Under the pieces are notes generated by a model that was not told where the DNA came from, did not search any database, and worked only from the letters and a program-made list of their open reading frames with translations. A program made the position numbers and the translations under genes. A stretch of DNA of 64,000 bases from Zunongwangia atlantica 22II14-10F7 (GTDB taxonomy: Bacteria; Bacteroidota; Bacteroidia; Flavobacteriales; Flavobacteriaceae), in NCBI RefSeq assembly GCF_002094855.1, contig NZ_ARYN01000002.1, positions 124,001 through 188,000 on the forward strand. Reading direction: 5' to 3'. Positions 7,686-17,081 of this stretch are shown piece after piece; the stretch's first letter is position 1, and each line of letters begins with the position of its first letter.

Positions 7686-9488
7686 ATGCAGAAAAGAAAA
7701 TTTACCAAGATTAATAATTACGGATTTATTGGGAACTTACAAACCACAGCACTTGTTTCGTTACAGGGAGACATCGATTTCATGTGTTTCCCAAATTTTG
7801 ATTCGCCCACTGTTTTTGCCACTATTTTAGATGAAGATAAAGGTGGTTGTTTTGCCATAGAACCACTTATCGAAAACCTGGAATACAAACAATTTTATCT
7901 TACCAATACCGCCACGTTAATTACACGATTTTCGTCTAAGGATGGTATGGGTGAGATTTGTGATACAATGGTGGTCGATGAAAAAGATCATAAATTTAAA
8001 CTCTTAAGAAAGGTCACAACAACTTATGGTGATATTTCTTACCGGGTAAAATGCAACCCACGATTTAATCACGCCGAAACCAGGCATAAGGCCACACAAA
8101 AAGGCAAAGAAATTTGTTTTTCTACGGGAGACAATAATTTTTTATGCCTAAATAGTTGCCAGGATCTATACATCTCGATGGACGATGGTTTTTCTGAATT
8201 TTCTTTAGCTGAAAGAGAATCGGCTTACTTTATCTTAACCGATTTCCATTTATCTGAAGAGCAACAGCAAAATATGCCATCTTTTGGTGAAAGTTATCTT
8301 GAAGAAAGTAACGAATATTGGCGAAAATGGGTTAGCCAATCTACTTATAAAGGTCGCTGGGTAGAAACTGTTTTAAGATCTGCGATTACTCTAAAATTGC
8401 TGACTTCTCATAAAGAAGGAAGCCTTATCGCTGCACCAACATTTGGATTACCAGAGAAGATTGGTGGCGAAAGAAATTGGGATTACCGCTATACCTGGAT
8501 TCGCGATGCTGCATTTGCTATGTATGCCTTTTTAAAACTCGGTTTTAAAGAAGAAGCGACTTCATTTTTTAAATGGGTAGAGAAATATTGCTTTAAAGAT
8601 AAAATGGAGTTGGTATATACTTACGATGGTAAAACTCCGCCAGACGAAACAACTTTAGAACATTTTAATGGCTATAAAAACAGCAAACCGGTAAGAATTG
8701 GGAATGAAGCAAAAAATCAAACTCAATTAGATATTTATGGCGAGCTTATCGATGCTGTATATGTTTATTATTTGCACGATGGCCCAATAAAAGAAGATTT
8801 CTGGAAAAACATTAAGCATCATATAGAATATGTATGTGAGCACTGGAAAGATAAGGATCGCGGAATTTGGGAAATTAGAGGAGATAAAAAAGAGTTTCTA
8901 CATTCCAGATTAACCTGTTGGGTGGCTGTAGATCGCGGAATTAAACTTGCTGAAGGTAATGATCTTGATTTTCCAAAAGAAAAATGGGAGAAAGTAAGAC
9001 AGCAAATAAAAGATAGCATTTACGCCGATTTTTGGAATGAAGAGAAACAAGCATTTGTTCAGCATAAAGGATCAGATGAAATTGATGCTTCGGTACTGCT
9101 TATGCCAATTCTTCATTTTATCGATAAATATCACGAGAAGTGGGAAAAAACTATGAAAGCCGTAGAGCGAGAATTAAAATATGATGTTTTGGTGTATCGC
9201 TATCGCGCTGCAGAAACCGACACAGATGGTTTAGAAGGTGAAGAAGGGACATTTACCATGTGCTCTTTTTGGTATATTGAATGCCTTGCGCTGGGCGATC
9301 GTTTGGAAGAAGCAGCTGAAAATTTTTCACGGATTTTAGGCTACGGAAATTCGCTTAGATTATTTAGTGAACAGATAAGCAAAAGTGGTGAACAGGTTGG
9401 GAATTTTCCGCAGGCTCTAACTCATCTTGCACTTATCAATGCCTGCTTAGAATTGAATAAAAAAATGGATCGAAAAAATAATAGCTAA
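7686..9488 (+). CDS. Glycoside hydrolase family 15 protein (glucoamylase/trehalase-like)
   Basis: A 600-residue cytoplasmic enzyme (no signal peptide) with the two-part GH15 layout. The N-terminal beta domain begins NNYGFIGNLQTTALVSLQGDIDF. The (alpha/alpha)6 barrel carries NWDYRYTWIRDAAFAMYAFL, with the first catalytic glutamate region nearby, and EGEEGTFTMCSFWYIECLA around residue 518 with the second. Family members release glucose from maltodextrins or trehalose; bacterial intracellular forms of this layout are often trehalases, so the substrate is open. TTG at 7656 would add ten residues; I chose the ATG at 7686 because the conserved domain begins shortly after it. Convergent with the next gene. 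Confidence 0.9.
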   Translation: MQKRKFTKINNYGFIGNLQTTALVSLQGDIDFMCFPNFDSPTVFATILDEDKGGCFAIEPLIENLEYKQFYLTNTATLITRFSSKDGMGEICDTMVVDEKDHKFKLLRKVTTTYGDISYRVKCNPRFNHAETRHKATQKGKEICFSTGDNNFLCLNSCQDLYISMDDGFSEFSLAERESAYFILTDFHLSEEQQQNMPSFGESYLEESNEYWRKWVSQSTYKGRWVETVLRSAITLKLLTSHKEGSLIAAPTFGLPEKIGGERNWDYRYTWIRDAAFAMYAFLKLGFKEEATSFFKWVEKYCFKDKMELVYTYDGKTPPDETTLEHFNGYKNSKPVRIGNEAKNQTQLDIYGELIDAVYVYYLHDGPIKEDFWKNIKHHIEYVCEHWKDKDRGIWEIRGDKKEFLHSRLTCWVAVDRGIKLAEGNDLDFPKEKWEKVRQQIKDSIYADFWNEEKQAFVQHKGSDEIDASVLLMPILHFIDKYHEKWEKTMKAVERELKYDVLVYRYRAAETDTDGLEGEEGTFTMCSFWYIECLALGDRLEEAAENFSRILGYGNSLRLFSEQISKSGEQVGNFPQALTHLALINACLELNKKMDRKNNS

Positions 9489-9505
9489 GATTGTATAATT
9501 TCAGC

Positions 9506-10372
9506 TTACTTTTTAAAACTTCTAAAAATTTCAGTAAAAACAGCGGTCGCGATTAATAGTCCGCCAATCACAGTATTTATCGACGGAATTTCATTCAGAA
9601 TAAAATAACCGAGTAAAATTCCGTAGATAGGCTGTGCGCTACTAATAATACTTGCTGTTGTTGCTGAAAAATATTTAAAACTGCTCACTAAAAGCGTATG
9701 CCCAACAGATGTTGTTAATAATCCCAAGACTAAAACTGGCGCTAACTGCGACGGAATGACCGATAGATCGAAAAAGAACAAAACCGGAGTCAAAAGTGTG
9801 CTTACCACAAACATTTGATACAGCATTAAGACCGATCCATTGTATTTTGAAGCTTGCTGTTTCATTAAAATATTCCGAAGTGAATATAAAAAAGCCGATC
9901 CTACACCAAAACATACTGCTATAGTTTGTTGATTATCCAAACTGAATTCTGGTACCAAAAAATAGACTCCAAATAACACCAAAATCCCTAAAAACAGATG
10001 TATTTTATTAAAACCTGTTTTTCGAATAAGTGGTTCTAGAAATGTTGTAATTACCGGATAGGTATAAATGGAAAGCATCCCAATGGCTACACTAGATAAT
10101 TTTAAAGATTGAAAGTATGTGAGCCAATGTGCGCACATCAAAATTCCCGCAAAAAGAACTTTTAAAAGATCCTTTTTGTTAGAAAAATTCAGTTTAAAAC
10201 CTTTAATCTTACAAAAAATTAGTAGCGCCCAAATTGCAATAAACGATCGTAAAAAAATGATAAGAAAAGGGCTTAATTCGATATATCTTCCTAGAGTTCC
10301 AGACGTGCTAATAATTATAACCGCCAGGTTTAATTGTAAGATATGTTTTAAATCGGCTCTTTCTTCAACCAA
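9506..10372 (-). CDS. DMT-superfamily (EamA) transporter
   Basis: An inner-membrane protein of 288 residues with ten predicted hydrophobic helices in two EamA repeats. The first repeat includes the motif LSPFLIIFLRSFIAIWALLIF, in part the conserved FxRxxxA signature, and the second ends with SAQPIYGILLGYFILNE, the usual EamA terminus. Drug/metabolite exporters of this type often export amino acids or metabolites, but the substrate is unknown. The start codon is TTG; no ATG is available that keeps helix 1. It ends 17 bases from the convergent GH15 gene with no obvious terminator between them. Confidence 0.87.
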   Translation of the reverse strand: MVEERADLKHILQLNLAVIIISTSGTLGRYIELSPFLIIFLRSFIAIWALLIFCKIKGFKLNFSNKKDLLKVLFAGILMCAHWLTYFQSLKLSSVAIGMLSIYTYPVITTFLEPLIRKTGFNKIHLFLGILVLFGVYFLVPEFSLDNQQTIAVCFGVGSAFLYSLRNILMKQQASKYNGSVLMLYQMFVVSTLLTPVLFFFDLSVIPSQLAPVLVLGLLTTSVGHTLLVSSFKYFSATTASIISSAQPIYGILLGYFILNEIPSINTVIGGLLIATAVFTEIFRSFKK

Positions 10373-10383
10373 ATTATAACTTT

Positions 10384-11928
10384 TTAGCGTGCATAATCAT
10401 TTACTTTTTCTTTGATCACATCTGCAACCGGGCGATTATCGATTTTACTTTCTAACCACGAAATAATATCTAAATATAAAAATGCCCTACGCTCAAAAGG
10501 ATGATCTTCGTATTGTTTAAGGGTTGCATGCAGTTTTCTAAACTCGTCTTTAATATCAAGCGGACTAACATCTGGAAGATTCCTTAAAAATTTGATCATT
10601 TCTTTTTGAACCTCGTGCAGATCGTTCATCCTGATCAGGAATTTATAGGTTGACTTAATAAGTCGTTCTAAATGATAATCCATTCCCGCTTCGTAATGCG
10701 CCACCAGGCTAAGAATACGTGAAAAACACATTAAATCTTCACGCATTTCCAAAGATTTATTCTGAATGATTTTCCCTAAATATTCGATACATTTTTTATT
10801 ATTTCCGTCCCCAAAATATAGCGATGCTATTTTATAATAAAACACCATAATATGATGCTCGTCGATTTTCCCTTTAAAACGCTTAATTTTTTGATCGATT
10901 TTTTCAACTAAAGTTTCGCCACCGTGAAACTCGCCTTTCATAAACCTAAGATTAAGCTTATTTTCATATAAATATAAAAAGGAAAGTGAGGCGATATTAT
11001 CGTCATCTGGAATCTTTGGATTCTTAAGCGTATCCTCAAATCGATGTAAAACCTTCTCGAACGTAGTGGTATGGTTTAAATAGAATAAAGACTCCAGCAA
11101 ATAATGATTCCCTTTTAAATAGAAAACCGGGTGTACCGGGATTAAATGCTGATTATCGTTAAAAAGATCGATCCATTTTGAAGAATACTTAAAGGCATTT
11201 AGGAAATTTTGAGTAATAAAACTATACCATAAATGCACCTGAAAAAGCCACAATTTCTCCTTAAATCCTAAATCTGCAAATTCGTATTCTGGTAAATGCG
11301 TTTCAAAATACTTATTAATTGTAGCCGCTTCTTCTTCTGTACGGGCATATCCCATTTTTAGGAAAATGCCGTATAATTGAAGTGACAAATTAGATAACTT
11401 ACTGGAGATCTGATTAAGATTAGTAAGTTCTTCGGTTTGCTTTATTAATATTTCGGCTCTGTTTTCAATACTTCTGGTAATATATTGTGACTCTATAATC
11501 TTCTCGAGTTCTAAAATCTCGTAAGCAAGATTTTTTTCTTCGTAAGCCAAAGCGGTAGCTTTAGTTTTATCCAAAAGTTTTAAACTTTGTTTGTAAAGCC
11601 CTTTTCGGTATAAAATAATAGCGAAATCCAGCTGCTCACGTATTTGTATAGGAATACTTTGGTGCGCAGGATTCAGCCTTAAACTAATTAAGATTTGCTT
11701 ATAAAGATGTGCTTTAATATTTGATAATTGCTGCTTGGTGATATTAGTGTTTTTTAGCACTAATTCTTCATCATACTTCTTTTGCTTACTTAAAATCTTA
11801 AACAGGTTAAGAAATTTACTATCTGAATTCACTCCAATTCTTCCAACATACAGCGAAAATTGTCTTTTTTCTGAAGGAGAAAGTGATTTAATTAAAGAAA
11901 ATAGGTTATCCGTTAAATCGTTGGTCAT
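10384..11928 (-). CDS. Conserved helical-repeat protein of unknown function
   Basis: A 514-residue soluble protein without a signal peptide. It is almost entirely alpha-helical and rich in Leu, Lys and aromatic residues, with pairs of amphipathic helices that resemble degenerate TPR-like repeats (for example KGLYKQSLKLLDKTKATALA and KKCIEYLGKIIQNKSLEMRE). The N-terminus (LFSLIKSLSPSEKRQFSLYV) looks like a small DNA- or protein-binding bundle. I do not recognise a named family, though large proteins of this style are common in Flavobacteriaceae. It runs 11 bases before the transporter gene and could share its transcript; it is divergent from leuA. Confidence 0.6.
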   Translation of the reverse strand: MTNDLTDNLFSLIKSLSPSEKRQFSLYVGRIGVNSDSKFLNLFKILSKQKKYDEELVLKNTNITKQQLSNIKAHLYKQILISLRLNPAHQSIPIQIREQLDFAIILYRKGLYKQSLKLLDKTKATALAYEEKNLAYEILELEKIIESQYITRSIENRAEILIKQTEELTNLNQISSKLSNLSLQLYGIFLKMGYARTEEEAATINKYFETHLPEYEFADLGFKEKLWLFQVHLWYSFITQNFLNAFKYSSKWIDLFNDNQHLIPVHPVFYLKGNHYLLESLFYLNHTTTFEKVLHRFEDTLKNPKIPDDDNIASLSFLYLYENKLNLRFMKGEFHGGETLVEKIDQKIKRFKGKIDEHHIMVFYYKIASLYFGDGNNKKCIEYLGKIIQNKSLEMREDLMCFSRILSLVAHYEAGMDYHLERLIKSTYKFLIRMNDLHEVQKEMIKFLRNLPDVSPLDIKDEFRKLHATLKQYEDHPFERRAFLYLDIISWLESKIDNRPVADVIKEKVNDYAR

Positions 11929-12075
11929 TGTAACAAGATACTTTTTAAATAATTGAAAATCAGATACATTACAAAAATATAACTGATTTAATTATCGTAA
12001 CACTTTAGTGCGTTCACTGCGCCAGCATTAGGCTTTATTATACTTTAGTTAAAGATAAAGCAAAAAAAAACTCTT

Positions 12076-13248
12076 ATGAGCGCAGAAAAGGTAGAAATTT
12101 TTGACACAACTTTGAGAGACGGTGAGCAGGTTCCCGGATGTAAACTTAATACAGAACAAAAATTAAAAATTGCGGCAAGGCTGGACGAGTTGGGTGTAGA
12201 TGTTATAGAAGCCGGATTTCCTGTATCTAGTCCCGGTGATTTTAACTCGGTTACCGAAATTTCAAAAATCGTAAAAAACGCTGCCGTTTGTGGACTCACC
12301 AGAGCTGTTAAGAAAGATATCGAAGTAGCTGCTGAAGCTTTAAAATATGCAAAAAAACCTCGTATCCATACAGGAATAGGAACTTCAGATTCTCATATAA
12401 AATATAAATTTAATGCTACGCCAGATCAAATTATAGAGCGTGCGGTAGAGGCTGTTGCTTATGCCAAAAATTTTGCAGATGATATTGAATTTTATGCTGA
12501 GGATGCCGGTAGAACCGATAATGCTTTTTTAGCACAGGTTTGCCAGGAGGTCGTCAATGCAGGGGCTACAGTTTTAAACATTCCAGACACTACAGGATAT
12601 TGCCTTCCTGAAGAATATGGTAAAAAGATAAAATATTTAAAAGATCATGTTGTAGGCATCGATAATGTTACCATTTCTTGCCACTGCCATAATGATCTTG
12701 GTTTAGCTACGGCAAACGCTATTGCGGGTGTAGCTAACGGAGCTCGTCAAATCGAATGTACTATTAACGGTATTGGTGAGCGCGCAGGTAATACCGCTTT
12801 AGAAGAAGTAGTAATGATTCTTCGCCAACATCCAACTTTAAATCTTAATACAGATATCAACCCAAAATTACTATTTGAATTAAGTAAAATGGTATCTAGA
12901 GAAATGGGAATGTTTGTACAACCAAATAAAGCGATTGTTGGTGCAAATGCTTTTGCTCACAGTTCTGGTATTCATCAGGATGGAGTAATTAAAAATCGTG
13001 AGACTTACGAGATCATCGATCCTGCAGATGTAGGGGTAACAGAATCTGCAATTATATTAACAGCTCGTAGTGGTCGTGCGGCTTTAGCTTATAAGGCTAA
13101 AAAAGTAGGCTATAATCTTACAAAATTAGAATTGGATACTGTTTATGCTGAATTTCTTAATTATGCAGATATGAAGAAAGAAGTGCTAGATAACGATATT
13201 CACGAGATCATGGAGATCTCTAAAAAGAAAATGAAAGCAATCGCTTAA
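12076..13248 (+). CDS. leuA: 2-isopropylmalate synthase, short form lacking the C-terminal regulatory domain
   Basis: Condenses acetyl-CoA with 2-oxoisovalerate, the first committed step of leucine synthesis. It has the DRE-TIM metallolyase signature [13 protein letters not shown] near residue 9, the [11 protein letters not shown] motif, and the metal ligands in [13 protein letters not shown]. The 390 residues cover the catalytic barrel and accessory helices ([10 protein letters not shown]) but stop before the 110-130 residue LeuA allosteric dimer domain found in the roughly 510-residue enzymes. The position ahead of leuC, leuD and leuB fixes the assignment over homocitrate or citramalate synthase, though neither is excluded by sequence alone. 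No leader peptide is visible upstream. Confidence 0.92.
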   Translation: MSAEKVEIFDTTLRDGEQVPGCKLNTEQKLKIAARLDELGVDVIEAGFPVSSPGDFNSVTEISKIVKNAAVCGLTRAVKKDIEVAAEALKYAKKPRIHTGIGTSDSHIKYKFNATPDQIIERAVEAVAYAKNFADDIEFYAEDAGRTDNAFLAQVCQEVVNAGATVLNIPDTTGYCLPEEYGKKIKYLKDHVVGIDNVTISCHCHNDLGLATANAIAGVANGARQIECTINGIGERAGNTALEEVVMILRQHPTLNLNTDINPKLLFELSKMVSREMGMFVQPNKAIVGANAFAHSSGIHQDGVIKNRETYEIIDPADVGVTESAIILTARSGRAALAYKAKKVGYNLTKLELDTVYAEFLNYADMKKEVLDNDIHEIMEISKKKMKAIA

Positions 13249-13284
13249 CGATATAATTTTAGGTTTCGTTTTGAAGCTTATATT

Positions 13285-13308
13285 AACACAGCCCTTGCGC
13301 TGTGTTTT
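13285..13308 (+). terminator. Hairpin between leuA and leuC (possible partial terminator or mRNA-processing element)
   Basis: The arms AACACAGC and GCTGTGTT are perfectly complementary around a six-base loop and are followed by a short T run. It sits in the 73-base gap after the leuA stop. A weak terminator or stabilising hairpin here could lower the expression of leuCDB relative to leuA. Confidence 0.55.
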
Positions 13309-13321
13309 AAAATTTAAATAA

Positions 13322-14704
13322 ATGAAAAAGACCCTTTTCGATAAAATTTGGGATGCCCATGTGGTAGAGTCTATTCCGGATGGTCCGGATATTTTATATA
13401 TCGATCAACACTTAATTCACGAGGTTACTAGTCCGCAGGCTTTTAACGAACTAAAAGAGCGTGAAATTCCTGTTTTTAGACCAAATAAAATCGTTGCGAC
13501 TGCAGATCACAACACACCTACAGAAAATCAGCATTTACCGGTTAAAGATTTATTGTCTAGAAAACAATTAAAAGAATTATCGCAAAATTGCGAAGAAAAT
13601 AATATTACGCTTTACGGTTTGGGACATCCTTATAACGGGATTGTTCACGTAATGGCTCCAGAACTTGGTATTACGCAACCAGGGAAAACCATGGTTTGCG
13701 GTGATAGCCATACTTCTACGCATGGTGCTTTTGGTGCCATTGCCTTTGGTATTGGTACCAGCCAGGTAACTCAGGTTTTCGCTTCTCAATGTTTATTGGT
13801 AGAAAAACCAAAAAGATTACGCGTAAATGTAAATGGTGAACTTAAGAAAGGAGTAACTCCAAAAGATGTTATTCTTTATGTTATTAGTAAACTGGGAACC
13901 AATTCGGGTACTGGTTATTTTTGTGAATATGCCGGAGATGTTTTTGAAAACATGTCTATGGAAGGCCGTATGACGGTTTGTAATATGAGTATCGAAATGG
14001 GAGCTCGTGGCGGACTTATAGCGCCAGATCAAACCACTTACGATTATGTTGAAGGACGAGAATTTGCTCCAAAAGGAGAAGAATTCGATAAACTGAAAGC
14101 CTATTGGGAAACTTTAAGAACCGATGATGGTGCCGAGTTTGATCAGGAATATTCTTTTGATGCTGAAGATATCGAACCAATGATCACCTACGGAACCAAT
14201 CCTGGAATGGGAATCAAGATTACTGGAGCAATTCCTGTTGAAGGTGGTAAAAGTGACGCGAAAGCTTTAAGTTATATGGGCTTTAAACCAGGTGAAAGTT
14301 TAATTGATAAACCTATTAATTATATATTTATTGGTAGTTGTACCAATAGCCGTATCGAAGATTTCAGAATGGCTGCCAGTTATATAAAAGGGAAGAAAAA
14401 AGCAGAAAATGTAAATGCTTTAATCGTTCCTGGAAGTAGACAGGTTGCTGCTCAAATTCAGGAAGAAGGCCTAGATAAAGTTTTTGAAGAAGCTGGGTTT
14501 AGATTAAGACAACCGGGTTGTTCCGCTTGTTTAGCAATGAACGATGATAAAATTCCGGAAGGAGAATATTGTGTTTCTACCAGTAACCGTAATTTTGAAG
14601 GAAGACAGGGACAAGGTTCAAGAACGATCTTGGCCAGCCCGCTAACCGCAGCAGCAACAGCCGTAGCCGGAAAAATAACCGACTTTACAAAAAGTTTGAA
14701 TTAA
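13322..14704 (+). CDS. leuC: 3-isopropylmalate dehydratase large subunit
   Basis: Together with LeuD it isomerises 2-isopropylmalate to 3-isopropylmalate. It is an aconitase-family protein of 460 residues (normal length). The [4Fe-4S] ligands are in GSCTNSR and in [15 protein letters not shown]. Other signatures are [19 protein letters not shown] and the terminal [15 protein letters not shown]. Its stop overlaps the leuD start by one base, consistent with coupled synthesis of the two subunits. Confidence 0.98.
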   Translation: MKKTLFDKIWDAHVVESIPDGPDILYIDQHLIHEVTSPQAFNELKEREIPVFRPNKIVATADHNTPTENQHLPVKDLLSRKQLKELSQNCEENNITLYGLGHPYNGIVHVMAPELGITQPGKTMVCGDSHTSTHGAFGAIAFGIGTSQVTQVFASQCLLVEKPKRLRVNVNGELKKGVTPKDVILYVISKLGTNSGTGYFCEYAGDVFENMSMEGRMTVCNMSIEMGARGGLIAPDQTTYDYVEGREFAPKGEEFDKLKAYWETLRTDDGAEFDQEYSFDAEDIEPMITYGTNPGMGIKITGAIPVEGGKSDAKALSYMGFKPGESLIDKPINYIFIGSCTNSRIEDFRMAASYIKGKKKAENVNALIVPGSRQVAAQIQEEGLDKVFEEAGFRLRQPGCSACLAMNDDKIPEGEYCVSTSNRNFEGRQGQGSRTILASPLTAAATAVAGKITDFTKSLN

Positions 14705-15315
14705 TGGAAAAATTCACCACATTACAAGATACAGCCGTCCCATTAGAGGTCGAAAATATAGATACAGATCAAATTATTCCTGCACGTTTCCTTAAGGCAA
14801 CCGATAAAGCAGGGTTTGGAGAAAATCTTTTTAAAGACTGGCGCTTTGATAAAGAAGGAAAACCGGTAGAGGATTTTACTTTAAATCAGGATCAATATTC
14901 AGGTTCAATTTTAATTGCAGGAAACAACTTTGGTTGTGGTTCTAGTAGAGAACATGCAGCATGGGCTTTAAAAGCTTATGGATTTAAAGTAGTTGTTTCC
15001 AGTTACTTTGCAGATATTTTTAAAGGAAATGCTTTAAATAATGGTTTATTGCCTGTTCAGGTTTCTCCTGAATTTTTAGATGAACTTTTTCTGGCAATCA
15101 AAAAAGATAACAAAGAAAGCTTTAAAGTTGATCTTGAAAACCAGAAGATAGAAATGTTAAGCAGTGGTAAATCTGAAAATTTTGCCATCGATCCTTATAA
15201 AAAGACCTGTTTAATTAATGGTTTTGACGATATCGACTTTTTAGTGAGTAAATTAGATGCCATTAAGAAATTTGAAGAGAAACAAACGCAAATGCGTGAA
15301 GCTGCGATTCAGTAA
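14704..15315 (+). CDS. leuD: 3-isopropylmalate dehydratase small subunit
   Basis: This is the swivelling small subunit of isopropylmalate isomerase. The family marks are [15 protein letters not shown] near the start, the substrate loop [18 protein letters not shown], and [20 protein letters not shown]. It has 203 residues, typical of the bacterial LeuD. It is translationally coupled to leuC and lies 33 bases before leuB. Confidence 0.97.
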   Translation: MEKFTTLQDTAVPLEVENIDTDQIIPARFLKATDKAGFGENLFKDWRFDKEGKPVEDFTLNQDQYSGSILIAGNNFGCGSSREHAAWALKAYGFKVVVSSYFADIFKGNALNNGLLPVQVSPEFLDELFLAIKKDNKESFKVDLENQKIEMLSSGKSENFAIDPYKKTCLINGFDDIDFLVSKLDAIKKFEEKQTQMREAAIQ

Positions 15316-15348
15316 ACCTGAATCTAAAACTTTTAGAGAAGAAATATT

Positions 15349-16461
15349 ATGAAATTAAAAATAGCCGTATTAGCCGGAGACGGAATTGGTCCAGAAATCA
15401 CTCAGCAATCTATAAAAGTACTTAAAGCTATCGCAGATCGTTTTGATCACGAATTCGAATTCGAAGATGCTATCGTAGGTGCTGCTGCTATAGATCTTTT
15501 AGATAATCCGCTTCCAGAAGCTACTTTAGATCTTTGTAAAAAATCTGATGCTGTTTTATTTGGTGCAATTGGGCATCCTAAATATGACAACAATCCAGAT
15601 GCAAAAGTAAGACCAGAACAAGGGCTTCTAAAACTTAGAAAAGAACTTGGTCTTTTTGCAAATATTCGCCCGGTAACTACTTATGCGAAATTGATCGACC
15701 AGTCGCCACTTCGTCCTGAAAGAATTCAGGGTGCAGATCTAACGATCTTTAGAGAACTTACTGGCGGAATTTATTTTGGTGAAAAAAGCACAAGCGAAGA
15801 CGGACAAAGTGCTACAGATATTTGTACCTACTCTGTTGAAGAAATCGAAAGAATGGCGCATTTGGCTTTTAAAGCAGCACAGCAACGTCGTAAGAAGCTA
15901 ACTTTAGTTGATAAAGCCAATGTTTTAGAAACTTCCCGACTTTGGAGAAAAACGGTTAAGAAAATTGCTGAGGATTATCAGGATGTAGCATTAGATTTCT
16001 TATTCGTAGATAATGCTGCCATGCAAATGATCTTAAACCCTAAACAATTTGACGTAATTCTTACAGAAAATATGTTTGGTGATATTATTTCTGATGAAGC
16101 CAGTGTTATTGGTGGAAGTATCGGCTTATTAGCTTCAGCTTCGGTTGGTGGCGATAATGCGATGTTCGAGCCAATTCACGGTTCTTATCCACAAGCTACC
16201 GGTAAAGGAATTGCCAATCCTGTAGCATCGATTCTTTCCGCAGCAATGTTATTAGATCATTTTGGTCTTGTGGAAGAAGGTGATGTGATTAGAAAGGCAG
16301 TGGCTACAAGTATTAAATTGAATGTTTGTACTGAAGATATTAATAAAGATAATCCTTACAGCACTGAAAAAGTTGGAGATTTCCTTGAAGGATTAATTAG
16401 CGAATCTGAAAATAATATCAACGACGAAAACCTGAATTTTGGTCAAATGACCATTATTTAA
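15349..16461 (+). CDS. leuB: 3-isopropylmalate dehydrogenase
   Basis: Oxidatively decarboxylates 3-isopropylmalate to 2-oxoisocaproate with NAD. The signatures are VLAGDGIGPEITQQS at the N-terminus, RELTGGIYFGEK, the catalytic Lys/Asp region with DNAAMQMILNPKQFDVILTE, and NMFGDIISDEASVIGGSIG. The HGSYPQATGKGIANP segment is the NAD-binding loop of the beta-decarboxylating dehydrogenases. The length of 370 is slightly above the usual 360. It is the last gene of the leu operon and is closed by a strong terminator. Confidence 0.97.
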   Translation: MKLKIAVLAGDGIGPEITQQSIKVLKAIADRFDHEFEFEDAIVGAAAIDLLDNPLPEATLDLCKKSDAVLFGAIGHPKYDNNPDAKVRPEQGLLKLRKELGLFANIRPVTTYAKLIDQSPLRPERIQGADLTIFRELTGGIYFGEKSTSEDGQSATDICTYSVEEIERMAHLAFKAAQQRRKKLTLVDKANVLETSRLWRKTVKKIAEDYQDVALDFLFVDNAAMQMILNPKQFDVILTENMFGDIISDEASVIGGSIGLLASASVGGDNAMFEPIHGSYPQATGKGIANPVASILSAAMLLDHFGLVEEGDVIRKAVATSIKLNVCTEDINKDNPYSTEKVGDFLEGLISESENNINDENLNFGQMTII

Positions 16462-16489
16462 TTAGAACTTTAATCTTAATTATATATTT

Positions 16490-16529
16490 AAAAAGGAGCT
16501 AAAATTATCGAATTTTAGCTCCTTTTTTT
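16490..16529. terminator. Rho-independent terminator of the leu operon
   Basis: A perfect hairpin of 17-base arms (AAAAAGGAGCTAAAATT against AATTTTAGCTCC plus Ts) around an ATCG loop, with seven Ts after the right arm. Because the arms begin with A's it can also work on the minus strand, where it overlaps the stop codon of the GNAT gene that ends the arginine operon. It is thus a shared bidirectional terminator. Confidence 0.92.
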
Positions 16530-17079
16530 ATGCAAAATATTCACTTTTTAAAACACTAAAATAAATCGTGTCGCGACGGCGATTGTTCGTCATAAGTGTA
16601 TGACTTCGCAAAATACCTTCTTCTGTAAAACCAGATTTCAGTAAAGACTTTCTGGCCGCTTTGTTCAAGACATCTGTTTTTGCTTCTACCCGCTCTAACT
16701 CTAAAACTTCAAAACAATAGTTCAGCAATAATTCTTTTGCCTGAGTATTATATCCGTTTCCCTGAAAATCTTTCCCCAGCCAGGTCCAGCCAATTTCGAT
16801 ACGCTTATCCCTTTCAGAATAATTCCCAAAACTTGTAGAGCCTATAATTTTACCCGAAACTTTTTCAATAATCACAAAAGCCAATCGCTTCTTATTCTTC
16901 CGGTCTATTACTGCTGAATCGATCCAATTTCTCAAAACCTCAAGATTCGATAAATCTGAGGTGAAATAAAACCACGTGGCCGGATCCTGAGTCAGTTTTG
17001 AAATCTCATCAAAATCTTCAGATTCCATAGGTTTTAAAAGAATCTGTTCATCGGTTAACTGAAGGCTAAAATCGATCAA
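16528..17079 (-). CDS. GNAT-family N-acetyltransferase (RimJ/RimL type)
   Basis: A 183-residue acetyltransferase of the RimJ/RimL subgroup, with QLTDEQILLKPMESEDFDEI at the start, GSTSFGNYSERDKRIEIGWTWL in the central strands, and GNGYNTQAKELLLNYCFEVL in the CoA-binding helix; VEAKTDVLNKAARKSLLKSGF follows. Such proteins acetylate ribosomal N-termini or small molecules; the substrate is unknown. The start is TTG; the first ATG, 17 codons in, would remove the first beta strand. It follows argH after two bases, so it is probably the last cistron of the arginine operon, with the leu terminator serving as its own terminator. Confidence 0.85.
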   Translation of the reverse strand: MIDFSLQLTDEQILLKPMESEDFDEISKLTQDPATWFYFTSDLSNLEVLRNWIDSAVIDRKNKKRLAFVIIEKVSGKIIGSTSFGNYSERDKRIEIGWTWLGKDFQGNGYNTQAKELLLNYCFEVLELERVEAKTDVLNKAARKSLLKSGFTEEGILRSHTLMTNNRRRDTIYFSVLKSEYFA

Positions 17080-17081
17080 TC

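Noticed and set aside
11957-12075. Leader peptide or attenuator before leuA
   Set aside because: The 119-base gap holds no Leu-rich short ORF and no terminator; the only small frame (GTG CGT TCA CTG ...) has no leucine bias.
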